From an uncultured bacterium (GTDB taxonomy: Bacteria > Planctomycetota > UBA1135 > GCA-002686595), in NCBI GenBank assembly GCA_902826945.1, contig CADEGS010000025.1:1-31080 (forward strand): 31,080 nt of DNA, read 5' to 3'. Shown in pieces: positions 6,601 to 13,001 of the stretch. The notes below the pieces were generated by a model that was not told where the DNA came from, did not search any database, and saw nothing but the letters and a program-made list of their open reading frames with translations. Each line of letters opens with the position of its first letter. The first letter of the stretch is position 1. The position numbers and the translations under genes are program-made.

Positions 6601-8138
6601 TCGGGCGGCAGGTAGTTGATCGGCGCCGGCGAGCTCGGGTGGATCAGCACCGTCGAGGGCGGCAGGTCGAGCTCGAGCTCCACGGCGGGGCCGGCGTCGA
6701 GCGCGATCGCCGTGGCGCCGGCGGGGAACGCGAGCCACAGCTCGAGCGGCGGCGGGTAGAGCGTGCGCGCGTCGAACAGCGAGTCGAGGTTCAGGCCGTG
6801 GTGCGTCGTCGCGATCCCGCGGAAGGTCGCCAGCGGGTCGTCGTTCCCCGTCAGCTCGTCGTGCCGCAGCCCGATGTACTCGCCCGCCTCGGCGCCCAGG
6901 TGCACCGTCGCCGCGCAGATCGCGCCCTCGACGCTCGGCACGCCCCAGCCGAGGTTTGAGCGCGCGCTGTGGTCTTTCGGCAGCGGCGCCCCGAGCACGT
7001 CGGCCGCCAGCGCGCGCTCGTGGCGCAGCCGGTGGTAGAGCGGCAGGGTGGAACTCCCGCCGGAGCGGTAGCAGTCCACGAGCCCGACCGAGAGCACGCG
7101 CCCGGCCTTCGCGAGCTTCACCCGGCCCGGCCCCGGCTCGTGCACGAACGCGGCGGAGTCCACGCGCTCCGCGTTCTCGCACGTCACGACGAGCTCGTCG
7201 TCGGCGCGCTGCGCGTCGCTCGGCTTGCGCAGCAGGAAGGCCTCGGCCGAGCTCGGCAGCTTGACCGCCTGGAACGAGGAGCCCAGCCGCAGCGGGATCG
7301 CCTGCACCCCGTTCCCGTTCTCCATGCGCACGTCGAGCCAGCAGACCTCGTTAGGGCCCGCGGTGTTCACGAGCAGCACGAGGTTCACGCTGGCGAGGCC
7401 CGCGCCGCCGGGGATCGCGCCCGTCGAGCGCACGATGCGCGCGCCGTTCTGGTTGAACGCCACCTCGACGTTGCACGGGTTCGACCCGCCCAGCGAGAGG
7501 AACGAGACGCACGCGCACACGAGGTAGAGGCCCTGGGGCCCGAACAGCACGAACTGCGGCGCGCCGCCCGACCAGACGAAGGTGCCGGGCAGCGGGTTCG
7601 TGGCCCCGTCCCACTGGAGCGCGGCGTAGGTCGTCGTCGCGGCGGGGAAGTTGCCGGCCGCGCGCGAGAGGTAGATGCGCGGCCACGACGAGTCCAGGCG
7701 CAGGAGCGAGAGCGCGGAGGTCCCGCCGAGCAGCTGCAGGAGCGAGCTGCCGGCGTCCACGAGCGTCGAGGTGACGTTCAGCAGCTGGCCCGGGGTGGCG
7801 GGCTCGATGATGCACCCGCCCGAGAGGTACAGGGCCTGGTGGGCGCTCGCGCCGCGCGCCGCGTGCCCCGAGCTCCTGCCCTGGTCGAGCGCCGCGCCGT
7901 CGAGGCGGACGACGCTGAGCGCCTGGGCCGGGTCGCTCCCGGTGCCGCCGCCCAGGCCGGCGGAGTACAGGAGCAGGTGGGGCCCCGCCTCGGCCAGCGT
8001 GTAGCCGCTGCCCCCGACGGAGAACGCCGCGGCGTCCTCCGTCTCGAGGTCGGTCCACGTGAACGGCGCCTCGGCGTGCCCGTAGGCGGCACCCGTGTCG
8101 AGGAGCCGGCGGTAGATCGCGAGGGAGCCGGCCGGCAC
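3597..8138 (-). CDS. Giant tail-associated protein with two alpha/beta-hydrolase-like domains and sixteen LELALDLPA repeats
   Basis: 1513 residues; GTG start chosen because GAGGGG precedes it by seven bases. Residues 1-450 look like virion beta-sandwich domains (the stretch PQGLYLVCACVSFLS resembles C1q/TNF-like jelly rolls). Two repeat copies follow at about 460-490. Domain A (about 500-845) has LGTSAGACAI with Ser644 as the G-x-S-x-G nucleophile, a candidate acid in VACDEPAG (Asp747) and GNGHESEM (His810). One repeat copy sits at about 850. Domain B (about 870-1205) has CGVSSGHEAA (Ser1015), an Asp cluster in LLATDDDLES and His1181 or His1192. Residues 1207-1500 are 13 tandem repeats of 21-24 residues, consensus PPPLELALDLPAPxVxV. 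The fold suggests an esterase or deacetylase acting on host surface polysaccharide (inference). It lies among fibre genes, 18 bases after a virion-like gene. Confidence 0.75.
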   Translation of the reverse strand: MPAGSLAIYRRLLDTGAAYGHAEAPFTWTDLETEDAAAFSVGGSGYTLAEAGPHLLLYSAGLGGGTGSDPAQALSVVRLDGAALDQGRSSGHAARGASAHQALYLSGGCIIEPATPGQLLNVTSTLVDAGSSLLQLLGGTSALSLLRLDSSWPRIYLSRAAGNFPAATTTYAALQWDGATNPLPGTFVWSGGAPQFVLFGPQGLYLVCACVSFLSLGGSNPCNVEVAFNQNGARIVRSTGAIPGGAGLASVNLVLLVNTAGPNEVCWLDVRMENGNGVQAIPLRLGSSFQAVKLPSSAEAFLLRKPSDAQRADDELVVTCENAERVDSAAFVHEPGPGRVKLAKAGRVLSVGLVDCYRSGGSSTLPLYHRLRHERALAADVLGAPLPKDHSARSNLGWGVPSVEGAICAATVHLGAEAGEYIGLRHDELTGNDDPLATFRGIATTHHGLNLDSLFDARTLYPPPLELWLAFPAGATAIALDAGPAVELELDLPPSTVLIHPSSPAPINYLPPERTTTPPGLAFLHVWLPEGAPPAGGWPSLLVTPLAGWAGGSPPAAFNPATPAHAVFLEALARGVAVVFAGINGQGLEAGSIFWFYPPGHPSGRWEDVNYPVSDEEWWYSVGWIKTQAAYPLDPGAIFALGTSAGACAIAFSALGPDLARATGSPQLRASSKIRGAVLWNPLAWFPAFTPSYNQGISHRWQSQSTGFDASSLGDADPALLDAASPARRILLPGALAATTPILVACDEPAGSTDYSLNPDGTPTLAGALGTGPGGANLHDLWFSALLVDRVRTLFPGIAPRVRFYVGNGHESEMGSLVGSEDGTFTGDVEVSAPMAVAVLDWIEEQLAELVLTPPALELALDLPASALSIAWHPTGATERSYAPQETTSPHPRKVANLFTNPATSPPTSGRPLIVFSNAGRFFEEPPLAVIDSAREILFRWVEQGGAVLSVGTSGIDPPGVPDAAELFGLPGTTRWNDPDVHFPEKDCAQALQFVAEHARELEADLERVYWCGVSSGHEAAAQAILGRWYGFPTLKSRQASRDLRVRGILALAPVAWWEAFVQTVSGAHWPNAGGAPAASLATVAAGVLEASSASKVIREEGARARDVALLLATDDDLESADFSRDVDGDPTLSNALTLTHAGWFAAILRQDLLALPGERNLRSGKLAFSSSANLLGTTEHTDLYSGSIEGHPFADLALAWLEELSSTLFPPPLELALDLPACLVVVPGRLTPPPLELALDLPPALVVVAGPLTLYPWPLELALDLPAPAVLQAVLLPPPLELALDLPAPHVDVELRVQAAALELALDLPPSTVMAGQAPLQPPPLELALDLPAPTLSFALVGQPLELALDFPAGSVSVAVVVAAAALELALDLPAGDVLVAGVLKPPPLELGLDFPAPVLVAPQLIVPPALELLVELPSPVVLVLLDAGPALELALDLPASALALFATPPALELRLDYPADGHVDVPINVAAGAPVELRLDFGGWFSVRSQPDPGGARLPSPASGETNRLHP
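3680..4504 (-). repeat. Coding tandem repeat array, 13 units of about 63-72 bp
   Basis: Minus-strand units encode PPPLELALDLPAP followed by 8-10 variable hydrophobic residues. An identical 25-bp core is found on the plus strand at 3820-3844, 4015-4039, 4141-4165, 4210-4234, 4276-4300, 4339-4363, 4411-4435 and 4477-4501, with a ninth exact copy at 5548-5572. Diverged copies lie near 3689, 3761, 3890, 3950, 4081, 6660 and 6728, plus 3171 and 12331 in other genes. Synonymous positions are conserved within the core, while the segments between cores vary freely. Confidence 0.9.
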
Positions 8139-8156
8139 GCGCGCGCCCCTCGAGGA

Positions 8157-8594
8157 TCAGGTCAGGCCGATCGCGCCGGTGGGGCTGATCTGCACCGTCA
8201 CCGTCGAGCCGTTCGCGTTGAAGGGGAACCCGCCCTGGTCCTGGAACATGACCAGCGGCGAGAGCGCGAAGGTGGCGTTCTTGTCGATCAGCAGGTAGCC
8301 GACGCACGAGCGCGTGCCGGCCCCCAGGTTCACGAACGCGACGTCCGCGAAGTCGAGGAAACCGCGGTCGTTGGCGTCGTCCTCGTTGTAGGTCTCCGAG
8401 GCGACGGCGGTGCCCACGCCCTGCGTGTAGTTCGCGCCGTCGTACTCGTCGAGCGTGGTCAAGTCGCCGATCGTCTCGGCGTCCTCCTCGGTGTCCGCGG
8501 TCGTGTTCGACATCACGAGCACCATGCGGAGGTCGGCGGACGAGAGCGCCGCGGCCAGTGCGGCGGTCTTCCAGGGCGTGAACGCGTGCGCCAT
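8157..8594 (-). CDS. Phage virion-like protein, probable head/tail decoration or fibre protein
   Basis: 145 residues from an ATG with GGGAG upstream. It opens with AFTPWKTAALAAAL, then an acidic segment (TADTEEDAETIGDLTTLDEY) and a beta-rich remainder (GFLDFADVAFVNLGAG, GYLLIDKNATFALSPLVMF, NGSTVTVQISPTGAIGL). That layout, with DLTTLDEYDGANYT followed by a beta sandwich and a final 'I..TGAIGL' strand, resembles small structural proteins of tailed phages that I know only as hypothetical virion proteins. It is the first minus-strand gene after the divergent region with the plus-strand island, so it may carry its own promoter for the fibre operon. Confidence 0.65.
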   Translation of the reverse strand: MAHAFTPWKTAALAAALSSADLRMVLVMSNTTADTEEDAETIGDLTTLDEYDGANYTQGVGTAVASETYNEDDANDRGFLDFADVAFVNLGAGTRSCVGYLLIDKNATFALSPLVMFQDQGGFPFNANGSTVTVQISPTGAIGLT

Positions 8595-8840
8595 CGCGAG
8601 AGAGCTCCCAGGGGTCCGGCTCGAGGCCGGGGGTGTTCGGTTCGGGTTGTGGCCCGGGCGCCCCCCGTGGTTCCTGGAACCGGGGAGGACTGGCCCGCTC
8701 GCGAGAGACCGCAGGCGAGGGTAGGATCCGCGCGGCCGAGGGTCCACAGCGCGGGGGATGGTCCCACTCGCTGGGAACGCGGGAGCGTCGAAGGGGGCGC
8801 GCCGAGAGAGGGGACCCGAGGCCCGAAGGGAGACGCCGCC
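8595..8840. promoter_or_regulatory. Divergent intergenic region, likely promoters for both flanking operons
   Basis: At 246 bases this is the largest gap in the window, and the flanking genes point away from each other, so at least two promoters are expected here. I cannot identify convincing -35/-10 boxes in this GC-rich DNA. It contains an interrupted inverted repeat at 8663-8685 with a 6+1+6 core GGTTCCTGGAACC (8669-8681) extended by CCCC/GGGG, which could be an operator or a hairpin. Shine-Dalgarno sequences lie at both edges: GGGAG before 8594 (minus) and AAGGGAG before 8841 (plus). Confidence 0.5.
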
Positions 8841-9404
8841 ATGTCCCGACGCAAGGGATCGCAGCACGTGTCCGCCACCTGGTCGCTCGGCTCCATCGCC
8901 CTCGACCCATGCAGCAGGAACGGGGACGGCGCGATCCGGCGCCCCTCGCGCCTGCGCCTTGGCCTGCAGACCGACGCGAACCAGCCCGAGCAGCCCTGCC
9001 GGTTCGCCGCGGCCGTCGCCGGCGAGGTGCTGAACTGCACGATCGAGCCGCTGGGCGAGGGGGCGGACGTCCCCAGCTGGTCCGGGCAGGCTCGCCTGTC
9101 GGGCTTTCGTATCGACCCTCCGCGCGGCGAGGACACCTCCGCCCGCGTGGCCGCCCGGCTCGTGCTCCACGCCGAGACGCCCTCGGCGGAGCCCGGGATC
9201 GAGAGCGTCGAGACGTTCGGCGCCCTGTTCGCCCTGCGCGCCTCGATGGCGTCGATCGGCGCCGTCTCCGCGCGCGTGTCCATGCGCGTCGCGCAGCCCG
9301 GCCTCGACTTCCCCGACGAGGGCGAGGGGGACGAGCTCGAGGCCGAGGAGCCGCCCACGCCCTCGGCCGGTCGCCGGCGGCGCGGGAAGGGGTCGGGGTC
9401 GTGA
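8841..9404 (+). CDS. Unknown phage protein, first gene of the opposite-strand island
   Basis: 187 residues. The ATG at 8841 follows AAGGGAG by nine bases. The N-terminal part (VSATWSLGSIALDP, RLRLGLQTDANQPEQP) and middle (RLSGFRIDPPRGEDTSARVAA) look like a soluble mixed alpha/beta protein. The C-terminus is strongly acidic (DFPDEGEGDELEAEEP) and then switches to a basic tail (GRRRRGKGSGS). No family is recognised. It is read on the plus strand against the direction of all structural genes, and its stop overlaps the next gene's start as GTGA, so the three island genes form one short operon. The charged tail could contact nucleic acid, but that is only a guess. Confidence 0.6.
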   Translation: MSRRKGSQHVSATWSLGSIALDPCSRNGDGAIRRPSRLRLGLQTDANQPEQPCRFAAAVAGEVLNCTIEPLGEGADVPSWSGQARLSGFRIDPPRGEDTSARVAARLVLHAETPSAEPGIESVETFGALFALRASMASIGAVSARVSMRVAQPGLDFPDEGEGDELEAEEPPTPSAGRRRRGKGSGS

Positions 9405-9628
9405 GGTTCTCTACCCGTTTCCTGCTGTTCGTGCTCGCCGGCACCACCGCCGGCGCCACCGCGGGCTTGGTGGTGGCCGTCCTACAGCTGCGCGCGGACC
9501 TCGCTGCCGAGCGCGCCGAGCGCGAGCTCGCGGTGCGCCAGCTGTGGGACGCCGCGGCCGAGCTCTACGCGCGCGTGGAGCTGCTCGAGCTCCCGGGCGG
9601 CGAGGGGGCGAACCGGGGGGTGCGGTGA
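9401..9628 (+). CDS. Small membrane protein with coiled coil, i-spanin-like architecture
   Basis: 75 residues, GTG start at the GTGA overlap with the preceding gene. An N-terminal transmembrane helix (about residues 6-29, FLLFVLAGTTAGATAGLVVA) is followed by a charged helix likely to form a coiled coil (RADLAAERAERELAVRQLWD). The N-terminal anchor plus periplasmic helix is the layout of inner-membrane spanin subunits, but similar small proteins exist with other roles and no adjacent outer-membrane lipoprotein gene is seen within it. The function is therefore open. It overlaps the zinc-ribbon gene downstream as GTGA. Confidence 0.55.
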   Translation: MRFSTRFLLFVLAGTTAGATAGLVVAVLQLRADLAAERAERELAVRQLWDAAAELYARVELLELPGGEGANRGVR

Positions 9629-9852
9629 GCGGCGCGCGCTTCAAGGTCCCCCAGTACGCGCGCCGGGGCGCCTGCTCGAGCTGCGGGCGCCCCGTCGCGT
9701 TCGTGCGCACGGCCGCGGACCGCGAGATGCCCGTGGACCTCGAGACGCTGCGCGACGAGCCGGCCGACTTGTTCGGGCGCACGGTGCAGACCGCGGTGTC
9801 GCACTTCGCGACGTGCCCGCGCGCGGACGAGCACCGCCGGGCCGAGCGCTAG
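9625..9852 (+). CDS. Small phage zinc-ribbon protein
   Basis: 75 residues, GTG start at a GTGA overlap. It has CSSCGRPVAFVRT near residue 17, a MPVDLETL segment, and SHFATCPRADEHR near the C-terminus. The pattern CxxCGxP-x-x-x-VRT ... MPVD ... SHFATCP is a recurrent family of tiny phage proteins predicted to bind one zinc through two cysteines near the N-terminus and a His/Cys pair near the end. Its biochemical role is not known to me. In other phages such proteins tend to be encoded with early or DNA-handling genes rather than tail genes. Its TAG stop interlocks with the TAG of the convergent minus-strand gene ending at 9849. Confidence 0.7.
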   Translation: MSGARFKVPQYARRGACSSCGRPVAFVRTAADREMPVDLETLRDEPADLFGRTVQTAVSHFATCPRADEHRRAER

Positions 9853-10283
9853 TCGCACTCGAACACGTCGCGGAAGGTCGCGGCCGTCTCCTCGGCGCGC
9901 GCGCGGCAGGCCGCCGCGCCCTCCTGCGGCTCGCACAGCTCGCACACGTTCATGCTCACGCCGCCGGCGCAGCCGGTCAGCTCGACGCACTGGTAGGGGC
10001 CGAGGTCCGGCACGCCGCGCGCGAGCACCACCGAGCGCACGCGCTCGGCCCACGCCCTGTCCGCCTCCCCGGGCTGCCGCGTGAACACGCGCGCCACGCC
10101 GTCGTCGCCCCGGACCGTCACGTAGTCCCGCCGCGGTTGCACCATCGGTCTCCTGCTCCTCTCCAGCTCGCGCTCGGCGCGCTCCTCGGCCATCCGGCGC
10201 TCGACCTTGTACACGGTCAGCCCGGCCCACGCGAACGCGCCGGCGAGCACGAGCAGCTCGATGATCCTGCGGGCCCGGCGCAT
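9849..10283 (-). CDS. Membrane-anchored cysteine-rich phage protein
   Basis: 144 residues, ATG start. It has a basic N-terminus (RRARRIIE), one transmembrane helix (about residues 8-26, ELLVLAGAFAWAGLTVY), a charged helix (RRMAEERAERELERSRR) and a C-terminal domain with six cysteines (QCVELTGCAGG, NVCELCEPQ, AACRAR, FECD) that would form disulfides if exported to the periplasm. I do not recognise a family. It is the last of three consecutive membrane-protein genes after the tail fibre, a common place for lysis functions, and is separated by 13 bases from the gene before it. Its stop codon overlaps the convergent zinc-ribbon gene, leaving no room for a terminator. Confidence 0.6.
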   Translation of the reverse strand: MRRARRIIELLVLAGAFAWAGLTVYKVERRMAEERAERELERSRRPMVQPRRDYVTVRGDDGVARVFTRQPGEADRAWAERVRSVVLARGVPDLGPYQCVELTGCAGGVSMNVCELCEPQEGAAACRARAEETAATFRDVFECD

Positions 10284-10296
10284 CGCGCCGCCCGAT

Positions 10297-10692
10297 CTAC
10301 CAGGGCCAGGCCGGCAGGACCACGGAGCCGCCGTTCACCTTGCCGACGGCTTCCAAGTATCGGGACAGCTCCGCGCGCGTGACCGCCGCGGCCCGGTCGC
10401 CGGCCATGTCGAGGCGCAGGTCCTGCAGGGAGTCGGAGAGCTTCTCCACCTGGACGGTGAGGGTCTGCACGCGCTCGTCGGTCCGCTCCCTCGCCGACTC
10501 GCTGCGCACGCCCCAGGTGATCACGCCGCCGAAGGTCGCGAGCAGCACCCAAAACGACGCGGCCGGGACGTAGGTGCTCGCCGGGTCGAGCAGCACGGTC
10601 CGCACCCGGCCCACCCTCGGCTTGGTCGACGCCTCGGGCTCGGCCTCGGCCTCCCCCTCGTGGTCCACGCCGCGGCGCGCGCGCACGCTCAC
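10297..10692 (-). CDS. Single-pass membrane protein with coiled coil, possible lysis-accessory protein
   Basis: 131 residues, GTG start in a GTGA overlap with the preceding gene. A hydrophilic N-terminus of about 45 residues rich in Glu and Ala is followed by one membrane span (VPAASFWVLLATFGGVITWG) and then a long charged helix with heptad-like spacing (RTDERVQTLTVQVEKLSDSL, LRLDMAGD). The protein ends in a short segment rich in Gly, Val and Pro. It could be a tail- or lysis-associated membrane protein. No named family is clear. Translation is coupled to the three-span protein upstream, which strengthens the idea that they act together in the envelope. Confidence 0.6.
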   Translation of the reverse strand: MSVRARRGVDHEGEAEAEPEASTKPRVGRVRTVLLDPASTYVPAASFWVLLATFGGVITWGVRSESARERTDERVQTLTVQVEKLSDSLQDLRLDMAGDRAAAVTRAELSRYLEAVGKVNGGSVVLPAWPW

Positions 10693-11060
10693 GGGCGGCT
10701 CCGCGCGCCGCCGCGCAGGAAGAGGGCGCCGGCCAGCTGGAAGACGAGCAGGACCACGGGCGCCAGCCCGCGGTCGAGGAAGTCGTACAGGTCGGACAGC
10801 GAGGGCTCGGGCTCGCCCGTGGACCAGACCAGGAACAGCCTGCGCCCGATCGCGAGCAGCGCGGCGAGGGCCCAGCACGCCCACCCGTGCGCCACGCGCG
10901 CGCGCTCGAGGCCGCGCGGGTCGCCCGCCCGCAGGAGCGCGAGGGCCTCGAGCTGATCGCGCCTCCACAGCTGATACAGCAGGTACACGAGCCAGGCCTG
11001 CGCCGGGATCTGCGCCCCCACGAGGAGCCCCCGGGTCAGCGGCGAGAACCCCTCGAGCAC
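10689..11060 (-). CDS. Putative three-span membrane protein, holin candidate
   Basis: 123 residues, GTG start three bases after the tail-fibre stop. Three hydrophobic segments are visible: about residues 13-32 (VGAQIPAQAWLVYLLYQLW), 58-78 (WACWALAALLAIGRRLFLVW) and 98-115 (LAPVVLLVFQLAGALFL). Small size, several membrane spans and position directly after the tail fibre would fit a holin, but no endolysin gene lies nearby in the window and no sequence family is recognised, so the call is only positional. It is followed by a GTGA-coupled coiled-coil membrane protein. Confidence 0.5.
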   Translation of the reverse strand: MLEGFSPLTRGLLVGAQIPAQAWLVYLLYQLWRRDQLEALALLRAGDPRGLERARVAHGWACWALAALLAIGRRLFLVWSTGEPEPSLSDLYDFLDRGLAPVVLLVFQLAGALFLRGGARSRP

Positions 11061-11063
11061 GCC

Positions 11064-12284
11064 CTAGAGCTCCGCGTCCGCCGTCCAGTGCCCCTGCATG
11101 ATCGAGACCACCGAGGGCGTGCCGGTCGCGCCCTGCGTCGGCCGCCCAGTGATCGAGCGGCCCGGGAGGCTCGTGCTGGCGATCGAGCGCGACGTGTCGG
11201 TGCCCGAGGACACCACGTGCTCGTTCAGGGCGTCGGCCGCGCCGGTCGCTGGGTTGTACCAGCGCACGGTCGGGACCGCGCGCTTCTCCACGCGGAAGCG
11301 CTTGGCCATCGGCTGGTACAGCGAGACGCCCGACGCGTCGAACGCGACCGCGGCCGAGTGCTCGCCCACGTGCGAGACGGCGCCGGGGGCCACGTCGATC
11401 GGGTAGGACTTCTCGAAGTAGCGCGCGCAGCGCTGCTCCTCGAACGCCGGCGGCGGCAGCACGTAGTTCGTGGCGACCGCGCCGGGTTCCAACAAGAACG
11501 CGGTGCCCCTGAACTGGAAGGTGGAGAGCGGCGGGAAGATCAGGGCCACCTCGAGGTAGTGACCCGTCCCGAGCGTCTTCCCGACCACGCTGGGCAGGTC
11601 CGCGACGAAGGCGACGCGCCCCCAGGCCCCCGTGTTCGGGATCACCGTCGCGACCGGCGAGGGCGAGACGAGCACGCTGGACGAGCCGCCCACGCCGAAG
11701 TACTGGCGCAGCAAGATCGAGCAGAGGAGCGGCGCGGGCGCGCCGGTGGGCAGCCGCGCGGCGAAGCTGAACGTGGCCCGCCGGCCGCTCAGGGTGGTCA
11801 CGCTCTCGATGCGCTGCAGCAGGATCGGGTAGTTCGCGCCGCCGTCGGTGGGCGTGGTCTGGTCGAAGCGGATGATCGTGGGCGGGATCGGGTCGAACGC
11901 GTCCAACAAAAACGCGTCGGCCGTCGTGTCCGTCGTCCCGAGCGAGATGGTCGCCACGCCCGAGTCGCCGGCGCTCGCCAGCCAGCGGTCGGCCGTGTAC
12001 TGAAACGCCGTCCCGATCACGAGCGAGGAGCCGCGCTGCCACACCAGGCCCGAGCTGTTCAGCAGGCGATTCCTGGCGAAGCCCGAGCCGGCCAGGATCG
12101 CCTTGCTCAGCTGGAAGAGGTCGGCGGGGTTGAGCGCCTGGCCGCTGGCCTCGACCGCGTGCGCGATCTCCTCCTGCCACACGTTGCAGTCCTCGGCGCG
12201 CACCAGGGTCGGCGGCTGCCCGATCCCGTCGTCCGCGTTCACGAACAGGTTGCCGACGTGGTGCGGGGAGGTCGTTCGGTTCAC
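11064..12284 (-). CDS. Tail fibre protein
   Basis: 406 residues, GTG start nine bases after the gp48-like gene, the position of the fibre gene in Mu-like tails. The N-terminal part (NLFVNADDGIGQPPTLVRAEDCNVWQ is a contiguous region at residues 12-37) resembles the baseplate-attachment segment of fibres. The C-terminal third contains CARYFEKSYPIDVAPG and the closing beta-rich stretch (GVSLYQPMAKRFRVEKRAVPT), a signature I associate with phage tail-fibre or receptor-binding C-termini. The middle (RRATFSFAARLPTGAPAP) looks like a carbohydrate-binding beta sandwich. The protein presumably trimerises and contacts the host surface. No separate fibre-assembly chaperone gene of the Mu U type is evident next to it. 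Confidence 0.75.
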   Translation of the reverse strand: MNRTTSPHHVGNLFVNADDGIGQPPTLVRAEDCNVWQEEIAHAVEASGQALNPADLFQLSKAILAGSGFARNRLLNSSGLVWQRGSSLVIGTAFQYTADRWLASAGDSGVATISLGTTDTTADAFLLDAFDPIPPTIIRFDQTTPTDGGANYPILLQRIESVTTLSGRRATFSFAARLPTGAPAPLLCSILLRQYFGVGGSSSVLVSPSPVATVIPNTGAWGRVAFVADLPSVVGKTLGTGHYLEVALIFPPLSTFQFRGTAFLLEPGAVATNYVLPPPAFEEQRCARYFEKSYPIDVAPGAVSHVGEHSAAVAFDASGVSLYQPMAKRFRVEKRAVPTVRWYNPATGAADALNEHVVSSGTDTSRSIASTSLPGRSITGRPTQGATGTPSVVSIMQGHWTADAEL

Positions 12285-12293
12285 GTGGACACC

Positions 12294-13001
12294 TCAGAGG
12301 GAGCCGAGCACGGTGACGAGCCCAGGCGGGAAGTCGAGCACGAGCTCGAGCGGGGGCGGGTAGAGGATCGACCAGGGCCCGGCCTCCGCCGGCGGCAGGT
12401 CGTACACGTGGTGCGCGACGGTGTGCGCGGGCTTCCAGGAGCCCACCTCGCACTCCAGCACGAGGTTGTTCCAGTCGGTGATGCGCTGGCCGCACGTGCT
12501 GTCGCCGCAGGTCGCGAACACCGGCGAGGAGGCGGCCGCGTGCACGTAGAACGTCCAGACCGAGGCCTCGTTCCACAGGCCGTCGCCGCAGCTCGAGACG
12601 CCGCAGCGGAAGGGCCGCGGCTCGAACACCTCCACCTGGAACCCGAGCGCCGAGGCGAGCCACACGAGGTCCGCCGCGCTCTGCTCCACGCCGCGGCGCA
12701 GGCGCGCGAGGATCGCGAGCCGGCGCAGGGACAGGGTGGGCAGCGGCTCGCCCAGGCACTCGCCCGGCAGCCCGAGCGTGCGCTCCCACTCCTCGAGCAG
12801 CTCGTAGGTCGTGCGCGGGTCCGACTCGTCCACCAGGTCGAGCAGGCGCAGCTCGACGTCGGCGAGCACGCCGGCGAGCGCCTGCAGGAGCGCCTCGAAC
12901 CGGCTGCCGGGCTCCACGCGCAGGAGCCGGCCGCGAGGCATGAGCGCCTCGAGCACGCGGCCCGCTCGCACCACGTCCGCCTCGGTGCGCAGCCTGGTCA
13001 C
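12294..13001 (-). CDS. Baseplate protein, Mu gp48-like (DUF2313), with a C-terminal LELVLDFPP tag
   Basis: 235 residues, GTG start in a GTGA overlap with the baseplate J gene. The core matches the DUF2313 family that follows gp47 in Mu-type tails: EALLQALAGVLADVELRLLD, DPRTTYELLEEWERTLGLP, LATLRRLAILARL-type helix (SLRRLAILARLRRG), and the paired cysteine motifs FRCGVSSCGDGL and FATCGDSTCGQRI. The protein would link the wedge to the fibre. Unusually, it ends with YPPPLELVLDFPPGLVTVL, a copy of the repeat present 16 times in the giant protein at 3597-8138; its DNA at about 12331-12355 is also a near copy of the shared core. Confidence 0.85.
   Translation of the reverse strand: MTRLRTEADVVRAGRVLEALMPRGRLLRVEPGSRFEALLQALAGVLADVELRLLDLVDESDPRTTYELLEEWERTLGLPGECLGEPLPTLSLRRLAILARLRRGVEQSAADLVWLASALGFQVEVFEPRPFRCGVSSCGDGLWNEASVWTFYVHAAASSPVFATCGDSTCGQRITDWNNLVLECEVGSWKPAHTVAHHVYDLPPAEAGPWSILYPPPLELVLDFPPGLVTVLGSL

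Noticed and set aside
3603..6959. Very long open frame on the plus strand opposite the hydrolase/repeat gene
   Set aside because: High GC and the repeated codons leave few stops on the antisense strand; the product is Arg/Glu/Gln low-complexity, has no ribosome site and no recognisable domain. The minus frame carries clear domains.
3597..8138. Diversity-generating retroelement variable region
   Set aside because: No reverse transcriptase and no template/variable repeat pair with adenine-specific differences is visible in the window.
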